64,000 bases of DNA from Amycolatopsis regifaucium (GCF_001613935.1 NZ_LQCI01000034.1:1093031-1157030); one strand, 5' to 3'; counted from the first letter of the stretch, positions 11,151 through 20,025 are shown. Translations and numbers: made by a program. Notes: generated by a model not told the origin, from the sequence alone.

Positions 11151-11696
11151 ATGATCAGGTACCGGTCCGCCCTGGCGGTGGCGTGCGGAGTGGCGCTGGC
11201 CGTCCCGGCCGCCGCATACGCGCAGGACGACGTCCAGCCGAGCCCGTCGCCCACCACGACCGCGAGCCCGAAGGCGGATCCGTACCCGTTCCTCGGCCTC
11301 TCACCGCGGCAGGCGATGGCGGGGGAGGACATCCTGGTCTCGGTCGGCTGCCCGGTCGGCGAACTGGGCGAGGTGAAATCGATGGTGTTCGACCACATCG
11401 GGAAATTCGAGGTCACGAATCCCGATCCGGTGATCCACGGCGCCGTCGCGCAGCTCAGTGACAAAGCGAGGCCGGGCTTCTACGCGATCACGGCGACCTG
11501 CAAGACGACCACGATGACGGCGAATCTCCAAATCGTGGCGAAGCCGGCTTCGTCGAACAAGCCGCCGAAACCGACTCTGGGTCCGGGGCCGGCTCCTGAG
11601 AAACCGGGCCCTGCGGTGAAACCGGCCTCGGGGCGGCAGGTCTCGAAGATTCCGGTGGGGGCTCCGCAAACCGGTGGCGGGGGCACGACTCACTGA
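11151..11696 (+). CDS. Secreted Ig-like protein 2 of the sortase cluster
   Basis: The 181-residue product has a signal peptide (RYRSALAVACGVALAVPAAAYAQ), a Ser/Thr/Pro linker, an Ig-like region with two cysteines (SVGCPVG and TATCKTT), a Pro/Lys-rich stalk and the C-terminal signature SGRQVSKIPVGAPQTGGG followed by a short tail. The signature is nearly identical to that of the gene at 11997. The ATG at 11151 fits GAGGTGAG upstream; a GTG at 11142 overlapping the sortase stop is the alternative. It is almost certainly in one operon with the sortase. Confidence 0.82.
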   Translation: MIRYRSALAVACGVALAVPAAAYAQDDVQPSPSPTTTASPKADPYPFLGLSPRQAMAGEDILVSVGCPVGELGEVKSMVFDHIGKFEVTNPDPVIHGAVAQLSDKARPGFYAITATCKTTTMTANLQIVAKPASSNKPPKPTLGPGPAPEKPGPAVKPASGRQVSKIPVGAPQTGGGGTTH

Positions 11697-11996
11697 CTCG
11701 TGAGTGAGGCCGGCGCCTATGTCGTGGGACATCGCTGCCCTCGTCGGAAGCCTCAGGCCAGGAAGTCCGTGAAGGCCTCCTTCCCTACTCTCAAGGTAGG
11801 GAAGGAGGCCTTCACGGACGCGCCACTTTTGGGTGCCTATTGACAGTTATAGGGGTAAGGCAAACGTGGCGTGCGGGGCATCGCGCTGGCCTTCACTACC
11901 GGCCGATCCCTCACGATTCCTTTCCCCGTCAAGGCAACCGATTCCCCTTCCCGATCGTGTTCCTGATGCGAGGGCACGCACTGAGGGAGAAAGTTC
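11697..11996. other. Intergenic region of 300 bases containing a long hairpin
   Basis: Between the second and third secreted-protein genes. It carries the perfect 24-bp inverted repeat annotated separately at 11765-11819. An AT-richer stretch near 11835-11860 could hold a promoter for the third gene. No gene is visible. Confidence 0.6.
11765..11819. repeat. Perfect 24-bp stem hairpin, GTGAAGGCC type
   Basis: Arms 11765-11788 and 11796-11819 are exact inverted copies around a 7-base loop. The core GTGAAGGCCTCC is shared in part with other intergenic hairpins of this window. Its outermost word, AAGTCCGTGAAGG (11763-11775), recurs at 56785-56797. It could terminate the sortase operon. Confidence 0.75.
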
Positions 11997-12587
11997 ATGG
12001 GAATGAAGACGATCGTCGCGGGCGCGGGTCTGCTCGCGATGACGGCGGGGGTGCTCATCGCGCCGCAGGCGGCCGCGACAGCGCCGCCGCCGAAACTCTG
12101 GGTCAGCTCGGGGAAGGTCGCGCCGGGGCAGGCACTCGACTTCACGGCGAGTTGTCACGGCACCCGCACCGCGGTGACGTCGCCGGGACTGGCGGGTCCG
12201 GTCACGCTCGAAGTCCAACCTGGTTCGGGGAATCAGGCGCCATACCTCGGGCACGGCAAGGCGGGCGCGAAGATCGGCAAATTCCAGGCGAGCTTCCACT
12301 GCGACGGCGGACCGAACCTCCCGGCGGCCAGCGGGACGGCGACCGTCGAGTTCGAGGTCGCCTGCCTGCCCACGACGCCGTCGCGCACGGCACCGCCGTC
12401 GAGCAGCAAGCCGCCGTCGAGTTCGAGTGAGCCGCCCAGCAGCGCACCGCCCTCCAGTTCGCATGCTGTCGTCCCGGCGGCGTTGACGAAGTCGTGCGGG
12501 ACACCGCCGTCCTCGCCGGGCAAGCAGCCGCAGGTGAAGGTCACGCCGAAGGGCGCTCCGCAGACCGGCGGCGGCGCGCTCGACTGA
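11997..12587 (+). CDS. Secreted Ig-like protein 3 of the sortase cluster
   Basis: The 196-residue product has a signal peptide (MKTIVAGAGLLAMTAGVLIA, then PQAAA), a beta-rich domain opening LWVSSGKVAPGQALDF, cysteines in TASCHGTR, FHCDGG and VACLPTT, a long Ser/Pro stalk (about residues 120-160), and the C-terminal signature QVKVTPKGAPQTGGG followed by three residues. Architecture and tail match the gene at 11151, separated from it by a hairpin. The ATG has a GAGGGAGAAAG ribosome binding site. Probably exported and cell-surface associated; function unknown. Confidence 0.82.
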   Translation: MGMKTIVAGAGLLAMTAGVLIAPQAAATAPPPKLWVSSGKVAPGQALDFTASCHGTRTAVTSPGLAGPVTLEVQPGSGNQAPYLGHGKAGAKIGKFQASFHCDGGPNLPAASGTATVEFEVACLPTTPSRTAPPSSSKPPSSSSEPPSSAPPSSSHAVVPAALTKSCGTPPSSPGKQPQVKVTPKGAPQTGGGALD

Positions 12588-12644
12588 AGTACATGAAGGC
12601 CCCCTTGCTTGCGCCAGGCGCAAGCAAGGGGGCCTTCATGTACT
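12588..12644. repeat. Perfect 26-bp stem hairpin between convergent genes
   Basis: Arms 12588-12613 and 12619-12644 are exact inverted copies with a 5-base loop. They fill almost the whole gap between the third secreted-protein gene and the glpK 3' end. The core ATGAAGGCCCCCTTGC echoes the hairpins at 11765 and 27255. A bidirectional terminator is the likely role. Confidence 0.8.
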
Positions 12645-12649
12645 CGGAA

Positions 12650-14164
12650 TCAGTCTTCGCCTTCGACCCAGTCGAAGGTCTTGGTGACGGCCTTCTTCCA
12701 GTTGCGGTACTCGGCTTCGCGGCGGGCCTCGTCCATCGACGGGTCCCACTGCTTGTCCTGCGCCCAGTTGTTGCGGATGTCGTCTTCGCTCTTCCAGAAG
12801 CCGACCGCGAGACCGGCCGCGTAGGCCGCGCCGAGCGCGGTGGTCTCGTTGACCACCGGGCGGATCACGGGCACACCGAGGATGTCGGCCTGGAACTGCA
12901 TGAGCAGTTCGTTGACGACCATGCCGCCGTCGACCTTCAGTGACTTCAGCGGGACACCGGAGTCGGCGTTCATCGCGTCGATGACCTCGCGCGACTGGAA
13001 CGCCGTCGCCTCCAGGACCGCCCGCGAGATGTGGCCCTTGTTGACGTACCGGGTCAACCCGACGATCGCGCCGCGCGCGTCGGAGCGCCAGTACGGCGCG
13101 AAGAGGCCCGAGAACGCCGGGACGAAGTACGCGCCACCGTTGTCCTCGACGGTGCGGGCGTGCTCCTCGACCTCGGCCGCGGAGCCGATCAGGCCGAGGT
13201 TGTCCCGCAGCCACTGCACGAGCGAACCGGTGACCGCGATCGACCCTTCGAGCGCGTACACCGTGTCGTTCGAGCCGATCTTGTAACAGACCGTGGTGAG
13301 CAGCCCGTTGTTCGACATGACCTTCTCGGTGCCGGTGTTGAGCAGCATGAAGTTGCCCGTGCCGTAGGTGTTCTTCGCTTCACCAGGCGAAAGGCACGCC
13401 TGCCCGAACGTCGCGGCCTGCTGGTCGCCCAGGATGCCCGCGATCGGGACACCGGCCAGCGCGCCCTTCTCGCGGACCTTGCCGTAGGTCTCCGAAGACG
13501 ACCGGATCTCCGGGAGCATCGACAGCGGGATCGTCATCTCCTCGGCGATCCCGGCGTCCCAGGTCAGGGTGTCGAGGTCCATCAGCATGGTCCGCGAGGC
13601 GTTCGTCGGATCGGTGACGTGCACACCGCCGTCGACCCCGCCGGTCATGTTCCACAGCACCCAGGTGTCCATGTTGCCGAAGACCAGGTCACCCGCTTCG
13701 GCCTTCTCGCGGGCACCGTCAACGTTGTCGAGGATCCACTTGATCTTCGGTCCGGAGAAGTAGGTCGCCAGCGGCAGGCCCACCTTCTCGCGGTAACGCT
13801 CCTGCCCGCCACCGAGCGCGCCGAGGTCGTTGACGATCTTGTCGGTGCGGGTGTCCTGCCACACGATCGCGTTGTACACCGGCTTGCCGGTGGTGCGGTC
13901 CCAGACCAGGGTGGTCTCGCGCTGGTTGGTGATACCGACCGCGACGATGTCGCCGGCGACCAGGTCTCCCTTGGCGAGCGCGCCCGCCGCGACCGCGCGG
14001 GTGTTCTCCCAGATCTCTTCGGCGTTGTGCTCGACCCAGCCCGCCTTCGGGAAGATCTGCTCGTGCTCCCGCTGGTCGACGGCCACCACCCGGCCGGAGT
14101 GGTCGAAGATCATGCAGCGGGTCGACGTGGTGCCCTGGTCGATCGCGGCTACGTACGAAGTCAT
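12650..14164 (-). CDS. glpK: Glycerol kinase
   Basis: This 504-residue FGGY-family kinase phosphorylates glycerol to glycerol 3-phosphate in the cytoplasm. The N-terminal phosphate-binding segment is AAIDQGTTSTRCMIFD; the family signatures YNAIVWQDTRT and GDQQAATFGQAC are present, and the C-terminal ATPase signature GLFAPYWRSDARGAIVGLT appears as expected. Length is typical. It follows glpF by 13 bases, so the two form an operon coupling uptake to phosphorylation. Confidence 0.96.
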   Translation of the reverse strand: MTSYVAAIDQGTTSTRCMIFDHSGRVVAVDQREHEQIFPKAGWVEHNAEEIWENTRAVAAGALAKGDLVAGDIVAVGITNQRETTLVWDRTTGKPVYNAIVWQDTRTDKIVNDLGALGGGQERYREKVGLPLATYFSGPKIKWILDNVDGAREKAEAGDLVFGNMDTWVLWNMTGGVDGGVHVTDPTNASRTMLMDLDTLTWDAGIAEEMTIPLSMLPEIRSSSETYGKVREKGALAGVPIAGILGDQQAATFGQACLSPGEAKNTYGTGNFMLLNTGTEKVMSNNGLLTTVCYKIGSNDTVYALEGSIAVTGSLVQWLRDNLGLIGSAAEVEEHARTVEDNGGAYFVPAFSGLFAPYWRSDARGAIVGLTRYVNKGHISRAVLEATAFQSREVIDAMNADSGVPLKSLKVDGGMVVNELLMQFQADILGVPVIRPVVNETTALGAAYAAGLAVGFWKSEDDIRNNWAQDKQWDPSMDEARREAEYRNWKKAVTKTFDWVEGED

Positions 14165-14177
14165 CGAAGCTCCAGTC

Positions 14178-14933
14178 TCAGGTCAGGTTGTGGACGGCGA
14201 GGAACAGCAGGGCGGCCAGGGCGCCGCCGACCAGCGGGCCGACGACCGGGATCCAGGAGTAACCCCAGTTCGGGTTGGCCTTGTTCTTGATGGGCAGCAG
14301 GAACGCGTACGCGATGCGAGGGCCGAGGTCCCGGGCCGGGTTGATGGCGTAACCGGTCGGGCCACCGAGGGACTGGCCGATGACCAGCACGACGAACGCT
14401 ACACCCGCGTAACCGAGCGCGGAGTTGCCGAAACTCGGCGTTCCGTTCTCCCCCGTGGCGTTGGCGTAAACCGGGCTGAGCAGAATCCACGCCACCAGCA
14501 CGAAGGTGCCGATGATCTCGGTGACGAGGTTCCAGGCCCTGTTCGGGATCTGCGGCGCGGTCGAGAAGATCCCCAGGGTCTCGTCGCGCTGCGGGTGGTC
14601 GTCGAACTGCAGTTTGTAGGTCGCCCAGCAGAGCACGGCGCCGAGGATCGCGCCGACCAGCTGGCCGGCGAAATAGATCGGGACGTCCGCCCATTTCGTC
14701 TTGTCCGCGATGGCGAGCCCCAGTGTCACCGCGGGGTTGAGGTGCGCGCCGCTCGGCGCGGCGATGCTGGCGCCGGTGAAGACCGCGAACGCCCAGCCGA
14801 GGGTGATCATCACGACGCCACCGTTGTGGCCGTTGTTCTTGCGCAAGACGTGGTTGGCGACCACGCCGTTACCCAACAGGATCAGGACCGCCGTTCCCAG
14901 CAGCTCCCAGACGAATATGGCTCCCACACTCAC
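14178..14933 (-). CDS. glpF: Glycerol uptake facilitator (aquaglyceroporin)
   Basis: This 251-residue MIP-family channel has six hydrophobic helices and the two half-helix motifs GAHLNPAVT and GYAINPARDLGPR. The Asp after the second NPAR is the mark of glycerol-conducting members. The start is the GTG (GTG AGT GTG GGA GCC) with GGAGG seven bases upstream; a longer frame without a good ribosome binding site extends to 14975. It is the first gene of glpF-glpK and divergent from glpD. Confidence 0.95.
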   Translation of the reverse strand: MSVGAIFVWELLGTAVLILLGNGVVANHVLRKNNGHNGGVVMITLGWAFAVFTGASIAAPSGAHLNPAVTLGLAIADKTKWADVPIYFAGQLVGAILGAVLCWATYKLQFDDHPQRDETLGIFSTAPQIPNRAWNLVTEIIGTFVLVAWILLSPVYANATGENGTPSFGNSALGYAGVAFVVLVIGQSLGGPTGYAINPARDLGPRIAYAFLLPIKNKANPNWGYSWIPVVGPLVGGALAALLFLAVHNLT

Positions 14934-15167
14934 CGCTTGACCTCCACTTTGGACATTCCGCGCAGGGTCGAACACGGTGTGCTACGGCGCCCTTGCCGAC
15001 CCACGTCCGTGGCACGTTACCGTCGCGTATTTGTTCCTTCCAGGCGTCGTGGGCACCAATCCTTCCAAGATCGACGAGGGTTACGCCACACGTGTCACCC
15101 GCACAACGGACCGGTCGCGGCCGATCGTGCGATGCTGGAGTCACAGCGGCACAAGGAGGAATGTCAC
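14934..15167. promoter_or_regulatory. Divergent glpF / glpD control region
   Basis: These 234 bases separate the starts of glpFK and glpD and must hold both promoters. A TCCACTTTGGA inverted repeat (14943-14953) lies just upstream of the glpF ribosome binding site, and AAGGAGGA precedes the glpD GTG. Glycerol operons in actinomycetes are often controlled by an IclR-type GylR, but no such gene lies in the window. Confidence 0.5.
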
Positions 15168-16907
15168 GTGGCAAGCTCTCAGCGCGAAGCCGAAAACAGC
15201 CCCGCCAGGCTGGGACCGCTCAAGCGGGAAGAGTCTTGGCAGCGACTGGGCGAGGACAAGTTCGATCTCGTCGTGATCGGCGGCGGAGTGGTCGGGGCCG
15301 GTACGGCGCTCGACGCCGCCACTCGCGGCCTGCGGGTCGCCCTCGTCGAAGCGCGCGACCTCGCGTCGGGCACGTCGAGCCGGTCCAGCAAGCTTTTCCA
15401 CGGCGGGCTCCGGTATCTCGAACAGCTGGAATTCGGTCTGGTCCGGGAAGCTCTGCGTGAACGCGAGCTGATGCTGACGACGATCGCCCCGCACCTGGTG
15501 AAGCCGGTCAGCTTCCTGTACCCGCTGACCCACCGGATCTGGGAGCGTCCGTACACCGCGGCCGGCCTGCTGATGTACGACACGATGGGCGGCGCGCGGT
15601 CGGTCCCCGGCCAGAAGCACCTGAGCCGCGCGGGTGCGCTGCGGATGGTGCCCGCGCTGAAGCGGTCCGCGTTGATCGGCGGGATCCGTTACTACGACGC
15701 GCAATCCGACGACGCGCGGCACACGATGACCGTCGCCCGCACCGCCGCGCACTACGGCGCGGTCGTGCGCACCTCCACCCAGGTGGTCGGTTTCCTCCGC
15801 GAGGCCGACCGTATTTCCGGGGTCCGCGTCCGCGACGTCGAGGACGGCCGCGAGACCGAGATCCACGCTTCCGCGGTGGTCAACTGCACAGGCGTCTGGA
15901 CCGACGAACTGCAGCGGCTTTCCGGCGGCCGCGGCCGGTTCCGCGTCCGGGCGAGCAAGGGCGTGCACATCGTCGTCCCGCGCGACCGGATCGTCTCGGA
16001 ATCGGGCATGATCCTGCGCACCGAGAAGTCCGTCCTGTTCGTCATCCCGTGGCGCAATCACTGGATCGTGGGTACCACCGACACCGACTGGAACCTCGAC
16101 CTCGCGCATCCGGCCGCGACGAAACACGACATCGACTACCTCCTCGAACACGTCAACACGGTGCTCGCGACCCCGTTGACGCACGACGACATCGAGGGCG
16201 TCTACGCGGGACTCCGTCCATTGCTGGCCGGGGAAAGCGAAGAGACGTCGAAGCTTTCGCGTGAGCACGCGGTCGCCCGGGTCGCACCGGGACTGGTCGC
16301 GATCGCCGGCGGGAAGTACACCACCTACCGGGTGATGGCGGCCGACGCCGTCGACGCCGCGGCCGTCGACCTTCCCGGCAGGCCGCAGCCGTCCATCACG
16401 GACAAGGTGCCGCTGCTGGGCGCCGACGGGTACCACGCGCTGGTGAACCAGGCCGACCATCTGGCGAGCGAGCACGGGCTGCACCCGTACCGCGTCCGGC
16501 ACCTCCTCGACCGGTACGGCTCGATGGTGCATGAAGTCCTCGCGCTCGGCGAAGGGCGGCCGGAACTGCTGAAGCCGTTGGAGCACGCGCCGGACTATCT
16601 CGGTGTCGAGGTCGTCTACGCGGCCAGCCACGAGGGCGCGCTTCACCTGGAAGACGTCCTGGCGCGCCGGACGCGGATCTCGATCGAGTACGCCCACCGC
16701 GGCGTCGACTGCGCCGCGCAGGTCGCCACCCTGGTGGGCGAGGTGCTCGGCTGGTCGAAGGACCAGGAGAAGCGCGAGGTCGAGGTCTACAAGGCACGGG
16801 TCGACGCGGAACGGGAGTCCCAGTCGCAGCCGAGCGACGAAGCCGCGGACGCGTTGCGTTCGGCCGCGCCGGAAGCGCGCTCGGGGATCATCGAACCGGT
16901 GAGTTGA
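15168..16907 (+). CDS. glpD: Glycerol-3-phosphate dehydrogenase, FAD-dependent
   Basis: The 579-residue product oxidises glycerol 3-phosphate to dihydroxyacetone phosphate and passes electrons to quinone at the membrane. The N-terminal FAD motif is DLVVIGGGVVGAGTALDAA, followed by the family signature SGTSSRSSKLFHGGLRYLEQ. The C-terminal domain carries IEYAHRGVDCAAQVATLVGE. The GTG start (GTG GCA AGC) is set by AAGGAGGA eight bases upstream; an ATG at 15161 is out of frame. It completes the glp regulon and corresponds to M. tuberculosis glpD2. Confidence 0.95.
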   Translation: MASSQREAENSPARLGPLKREESWQRLGEDKFDLVVIGGGVVGAGTALDAATRGLRVALVEARDLASGTSSRSSKLFHGGLRYLEQLEFGLVREALRERELMLTTIAPHLVKPVSFLYPLTHRIWERPYTAAGLLMYDTMGGARSVPGQKHLSRAGALRMVPALKRSALIGGIRYYDAQSDDARHTMTVARTAAHYGAVVRTSTQVVGFLREADRISGVRVRDVEDGRETEIHASAVVNCTGVWTDELQRLSGGRGRFRVRASKGVHIVVPRDRIVSESGMILRTEKSVLFVIPWRNHWIVGTTDTDWNLDLAHPAATKHDIDYLLEHVNTVLATPLTHDDIEGVYAGLRPLLAGESEETSKLSREHAVARVAPGLVAIAGGKYTTYRVMAADAVDAAAVDLPGRPQPSITDKVPLLGADGYHALVNQADHLASEHGLHPYRVRHLLDRYGSMVHEVLALGEGRPELLKPLEHAPDYLGVEVVYAASHEGALHLEDVLARRTRISIEYAHRGVDCAAQVATLVGEVLGWSKDQEKREVEVYKARVDAERESQSQPSDEAADALRSAAPEARSGIIEPVS

Positions 16908-17006
16908 TTCTTCCTGCCGAGTGCTGTGCCGAGCGCGCAGGGATCATTGCCTGATCCGGTGAATCTGCCATAGCGTCGGCCGTCCCCCGATACGGAAGGC
17001 GGCCCT

Positions 17007-18470
17007 GTGGTGTTTCTCGACTCGTCGACGTGGACGGACCGGATCTTCGCCGGAGGTTCCTGGGTGCCCGGCTCCGGTGGCACCCGTGACGTCACGGAGC
17101 CCGCGACCGGTGCGGTGCTCGGAAGCGTCGGGATCGCCTCGGCCGAGGACGCCGCGAAAGCGGCGGAGACCGCGGCCGAGGCGCAGCGGGCTTGGGCGGC
17201 GGCGCCGCACGTCCAGCGGGCCGCCGTCCTGCGTAAGGCCGCCCGGCTGTGGTCCGAGTACGCCGACGAGATCCGCTGGTGGAACGTCCGCGAGGTCGGC
17301 GCCGTGCCGGGAGTCGCGGGCTTTTCGCTGCACGTCGCGGAGCAGGAGTGCTACGAAGCGGCGGCGCTGCCCGGCCGTCCGTACGGCGAACTCCTGCCGA
17401 GCGAAGAGCCGCGGCTTTCGATGGCGCGCCGCGTCCCGGCCGGTGTCGTCGCGGTGATCTCGCCGTTCAACATGCCGATCATCCTCGGCATCCGCTCGGT
17501 CGCCCCGGCGCTCGCGCTGGGCAACGCCGTCATCCTGAAGCCGGACCCGCGCACCGCCGTCACCGGTGGCGTCGTCCTCGCGCGGATCTTCGAGGAAGCG
17601 GGCCTGCCGCCGGGAGTGCTGCAGATGCTGCCGGGCGGCGCGGACGTCGGCGAAACGCTGGTGACGCATCCGGCGGTCCGGGTCATCTCGTTCACCGGAT
17701 CGACCGGTGCCGGGCGCAAGGTCGGCGAACTCGCCGGGAAGCAGCTGAAGCGGGCACATCTGGAGCTGGGCGGGAACTCCGCGCTCATCGTGCTCGATGA
17801 CGCGGATGTGGACGAAGCCGCCGGAGTCGCCGCGTTCGGCTCCTTCTTCCATCAGGGCCAGATCTGCATGACCACCGGACGGCACCTCGTGCACGAGCGG
17901 CTGTACGACGACTTCGTCGAGCGGCTCGCGGCGAAGGCGGCCGCGTTGCGGGTCGGCGACCCGGCGCGGGACGAGGTCGCGCTCGGGCCGATCATCGACG
18001 CCGGGCAGCGGGACAAGATCCACGATCTGGTCACCGCCAGCGTCTCGGCGGGCGCGCGGATCGCCACCGGTGGCGAGTACGACCGGCTCTTCTACGCGGC
18101 GACGGTGCTCGCCGACGTGCCGCCGACGGCGCCCGCGGTCGCCGAGGAGATCTTCGGCCCGGTCGCGCCGGTCGTGCGGTTTTCCGACGCGGAGGAGGCC
18201 GTCCGGCTCGCCACGGCGAGCGAATACGGGCTTTCGCTGGGAATCGTCACCCGCGATGTCCTCAAAGGACTGGAGCTGGCCGACCGCGTCCCGACCGGGA
18301 TCGTGCACATCAACGACCAGACCGTCAGCGATGAGGCGAACAGCCCGTTCGGTGGTGTCGCCGCTTCGGGCACCGGAAGCCGTTTCGGTGGGGCGGCGGC
18401 GAATATCGAGGCCTTCACCGAGACGCGCTGGGTCACCGTCCGCAACCCACCCCCGACCTACCCCTTCTGA
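17007..18470 (+). CDS. Aldehyde dehydrogenase, benzaldehyde dehydrogenase type
   Basis: This 487-residue NAD(P)-dependent enzyme has ALDH signatures: FTGSTGAGRKVG (cofactor loop), LELGGNSALIVLDDADVD (catalytic Glu region) and catalytic C287 in GQICMTTGRH. The C-terminus WVTVRNPPPTYPF and the short N-terminus resemble benzaldehyde/vanillin dehydrogenases, which oxidise aromatic aldehydes to acids. Substrate assignment is by resemblance only. GTG start with a weak ribosome binding site; it stands alone between glpD and a convergent acetyltransferase. Confidence 0.88.
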   Translation: MVFLDSSTWTDRIFAGGSWVPGSGGTRDVTEPATGAVLGSVGIASAEDAAKAAETAAEAQRAWAAAPHVQRAAVLRKAARLWSEYADEIRWWNVREVGAVPGVAGFSLHVAEQECYEAAALPGRPYGELLPSEEPRLSMARRVPAGVVAVISPFNMPIILGIRSVAPALALGNAVILKPDPRTAVTGGVVLARIFEEAGLPPGVLQMLPGGADVGETLVTHPAVRVISFTGSTGAGRKVGELAGKQLKRAHLELGGNSALIVLDDADVDEAAGVAAFGSFFHQGQICMTTGRHLVHERLYDDFVERLAAKAAALRVGDPARDEVALGPIIDAGQRDKIHDLVTASVSAGARIATGGEYDRLFYAATVLADVPPTAPAVAEEIFGPVAPVVRFSDAEEAVRLATASEYGLSLGIVTRDVLKGLELADRVPTGIVHINDQTVSDEANSPFGGVAASGTGSRFGGAAANIEAFTETRWVTVRNPPPTYPF

Positions 18471-18471
18471 C

Positions 18472-18544
18472 CCCCCGCATTTCGTCCTCTAAACGCGCTA
18501 GTTGGCACTACGTACTACCGCATTTAGAGGACGAAATGCGGGGG
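18472..18544. repeat. 22-bp inverted repeat, GCATTTAGAGGACGAAATGC type
   Basis: Arms 18472-18493 and 18523-18544 pair perfectly around a 29-base loop and start two bases after the aldehyde dehydrogenase stop. The arm contains the word CATTTAGAGGACGAAATG, shared in part with the hairpins at 27325-27392. It lies between convergent genes and is probably a bidirectional terminator. Confidence 0.75.
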
Positions 18545-18557
18545 AGGGAGGGGTGGG

Positions 18558-19088
18558 TCACGCGGTGCGGTGCCAGCGGATGAGGCGTTCCCCGGTCGGG
18601 GCCGGGGCGGGTTCGGGGCCGACCAGGGTGAACCCGCATTTGCGGGCGACCGAGGCCGAAACCTCGTTCGTCTCTTCGTAGCGGTAGCTGACCTCGCGGA
18701 GGCCGAGTCCGCCGAAACCGAACCGCAGGGCCGCGTTGAGCGCGGTACTCGCGACACCCTTGCCCCGCGACGCGGCGCGCACCCAGACCGACGCCTCCGC
18801 GTAGCCGAGGTCGAGGTCGAGGTCCCGCAGGCCGACCTCGCCCAGCAGCTCCCCGGTCGTCGGCTCGGCGACCGCCCAGGAGCAGCGTTCGTCACCGGCC
18901 CACTGCGCCACCCGCAGCGCGACGTATTCGGTCGCCTCGTCGAGGTCGCGCAAGCGGTAATTCAGGACGTACTTGCGGTGTGTCGGGTCGGCGAAGGCGG
19001 CGACCAGCGCCGGACGATCGTCGATGGCCTTGTCCGCCCGCAGCTGCCGCAGGTAGTACTCGCCCGCGTTGATCTCCACCGGTTCCAC
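18558..19088 (-). CDS. GNAT family N-acetyltransferase
   Basis: This 176-residue GNAT acetyltransferase of the RimJ/RimL type has the acetyl-CoA-binding core RAASRGKGVASTALNAALRF and the following EVSYRYEETNEVSASVARKCGF strand-helix unit (given here in parts). Substrate unknown. The GTG (GTG GAA CCG) at 19088 is chosen; a second GTG three codons in is possible, and the open frame further upstream overlaps the neighbouring gene. It is the last gene of a run with the two DUF1707 genes. Confidence 0.85.
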   Translation of the reverse strand: MEPVEINAGEYYLRQLRADKAIDDRPALVAAFADPTHRKYVLNYRLRDLDEATEYVALRVAQWAGDERCSWAVAEPTTGELLGEVGLRDLDLDLGYAEASVWVRAASRGKGVASTALNAALRFGFGGLGLREVSYRYEETNEVSASVARKCGFTLVGPEPAPAPTGERLIRWHRTA

Positions 19089-19120
19089 CCTTCGAGGGTA
19101 ACCGGAACGACGGCGCCGCT

Positions 19121-19516
19121 TCAGCGTCGGCGGCTCATGATCAGCGCGACGGCCAGCGGGAGCAGGAACACCAGGAACGTCCCGCGGGTGAAGAAGAACA
19201 GGGCGATCGCGACCGCCGCGGCGATCGGCACGGCACTGGCCGTCAGCCATTTCGACGGCTGGACCTCGTTCTTCGCGGACGCCTGCGCGACGCCGGGCAT
19301 CGGGGCCAACGGGAGCAGCGCACTGGGTCTCGGCGAGGGCAGGTCCGTGAACAGCGGTTCGAGGTCGCTCACCAGCCGCGCGGCGCTGACCTTCGCCGAC
19401 CGCGAGCCGAACTCGTCGAGGTCGAGTCGGCCGGTGCGGACATGTTCTTCCAACGCGTCGAGCGCGTCTTGGCGTTCGGCGTCGCTCAGCCGCATGTCCG
19501 GTCTCTCGGCACTCAC
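19121..19516 (-). CDS. DUF1707 membrane protein, copy 1
   Basis: This 131-residue protein has an N-terminal DUF1707 domain (MRLSDAERQDALDALEEHVR, then GRLDLDEFGSRSAKVSAAR) joined by a Pro-rich linker to two closely spaced hydrophobic helices near the C-terminus, ending SRRR. DUF1707 proteins are common in actinobacteria and presumed regulatory or membrane-associated; no reaction is known. It lies 20 bases downstream of a paralogue and 32 bases upstream of the acetyltransferase, suggesting an operon. Confidence 0.85.
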   Translation of the reverse strand: MSAERPDMRLSDAERQDALDALEEHVRTGRLDLDEFGSRSAKVSAARLVSDLEPLFTDLPSPRPSALLPLAPMPGVAQASAKNEVQPSKWLTASAVPIAAAVAIALFFFTRGTFLVFLLPLAVALIMSRRR

Positions 19517-19536
19517 GTCCCGAGTCTACGGCCGGT

Positions 19537-20025
19537 TCAGCTCTCGAGTTCCCCGTGACGCCCGTGCCGCAGTTCGCGGCGGTGTTGCTTCGCGAGCTTC
19601 TTGTGGGCGTTGTCCCAGCCCTTGCCCCAGATGCCCTCGCCGACGGCGCTGATCCCGATCGGGACGAGGATGAACCACCAGGTCAGGTCGGTGGTGACGA
19701 TGAGCGCGATGGTGGCGATGAAGAGGATCGGCAGCAGCGCGCCCATGACGCGTTGCATCGGCGAGATACCCGCCCACGGCGTCATCGGTTTTTCCGGTTC
19801 GCTCACCGCCGCCTGGGGTTTGTCGAAGACCGGATGCGGTTCGGGCAGGTCGAGGAAGACCTCGGACAACTCGCCACGCGTCTTGGCCGCGGTGACCTTC
19901 GCCGATCGTTCACCGAATTCGTCGATGTCGATCCGGCCGACCGTCAGGTGGTCGCCGAGCGCGGCCAGCGCGGACTCACGATCCTGATCACTGATCCGCA
20001 ATTGCGGTGACGACGCCTCGTTCAC
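19537..20025 (-). CDS. DUF1707 membrane protein, copy 2
   Basis: This 162-residue paralogue of the downstream gene has DUF1707 (LRISDQDRESALAALGDHL, GRIDIDEFGERSAKVTAAK), a linker, two hydrophobic helices (about residues 90-125) and a basic, His/Arg-rich cytoplasmic tail. The shared domain layout points to tandem duplication. Role unknown. Confidence 0.85.
   Translation of the reverse strand: MNEASSPQLRISDQDRESALAALGDHLTVGRIDIDEFGERSAKVTAAKTRGELSEVFLDLPEPHPVFDKPQAAVSEPEKPMTPWAGISPMQRVMGALLPILFIATIALIVTTDLTWWFILVPIGISAVGEGIWGKGWDNAHKKLAKQHRRELRHGRHGELES

Noticed and set aside
13830..15167. A 446-codon upstream extension of glpD.
   Set aside because: It runs antisense over glpK and glpF. The glpD start is fixed by a strong ribosome binding site at 15153-15160.
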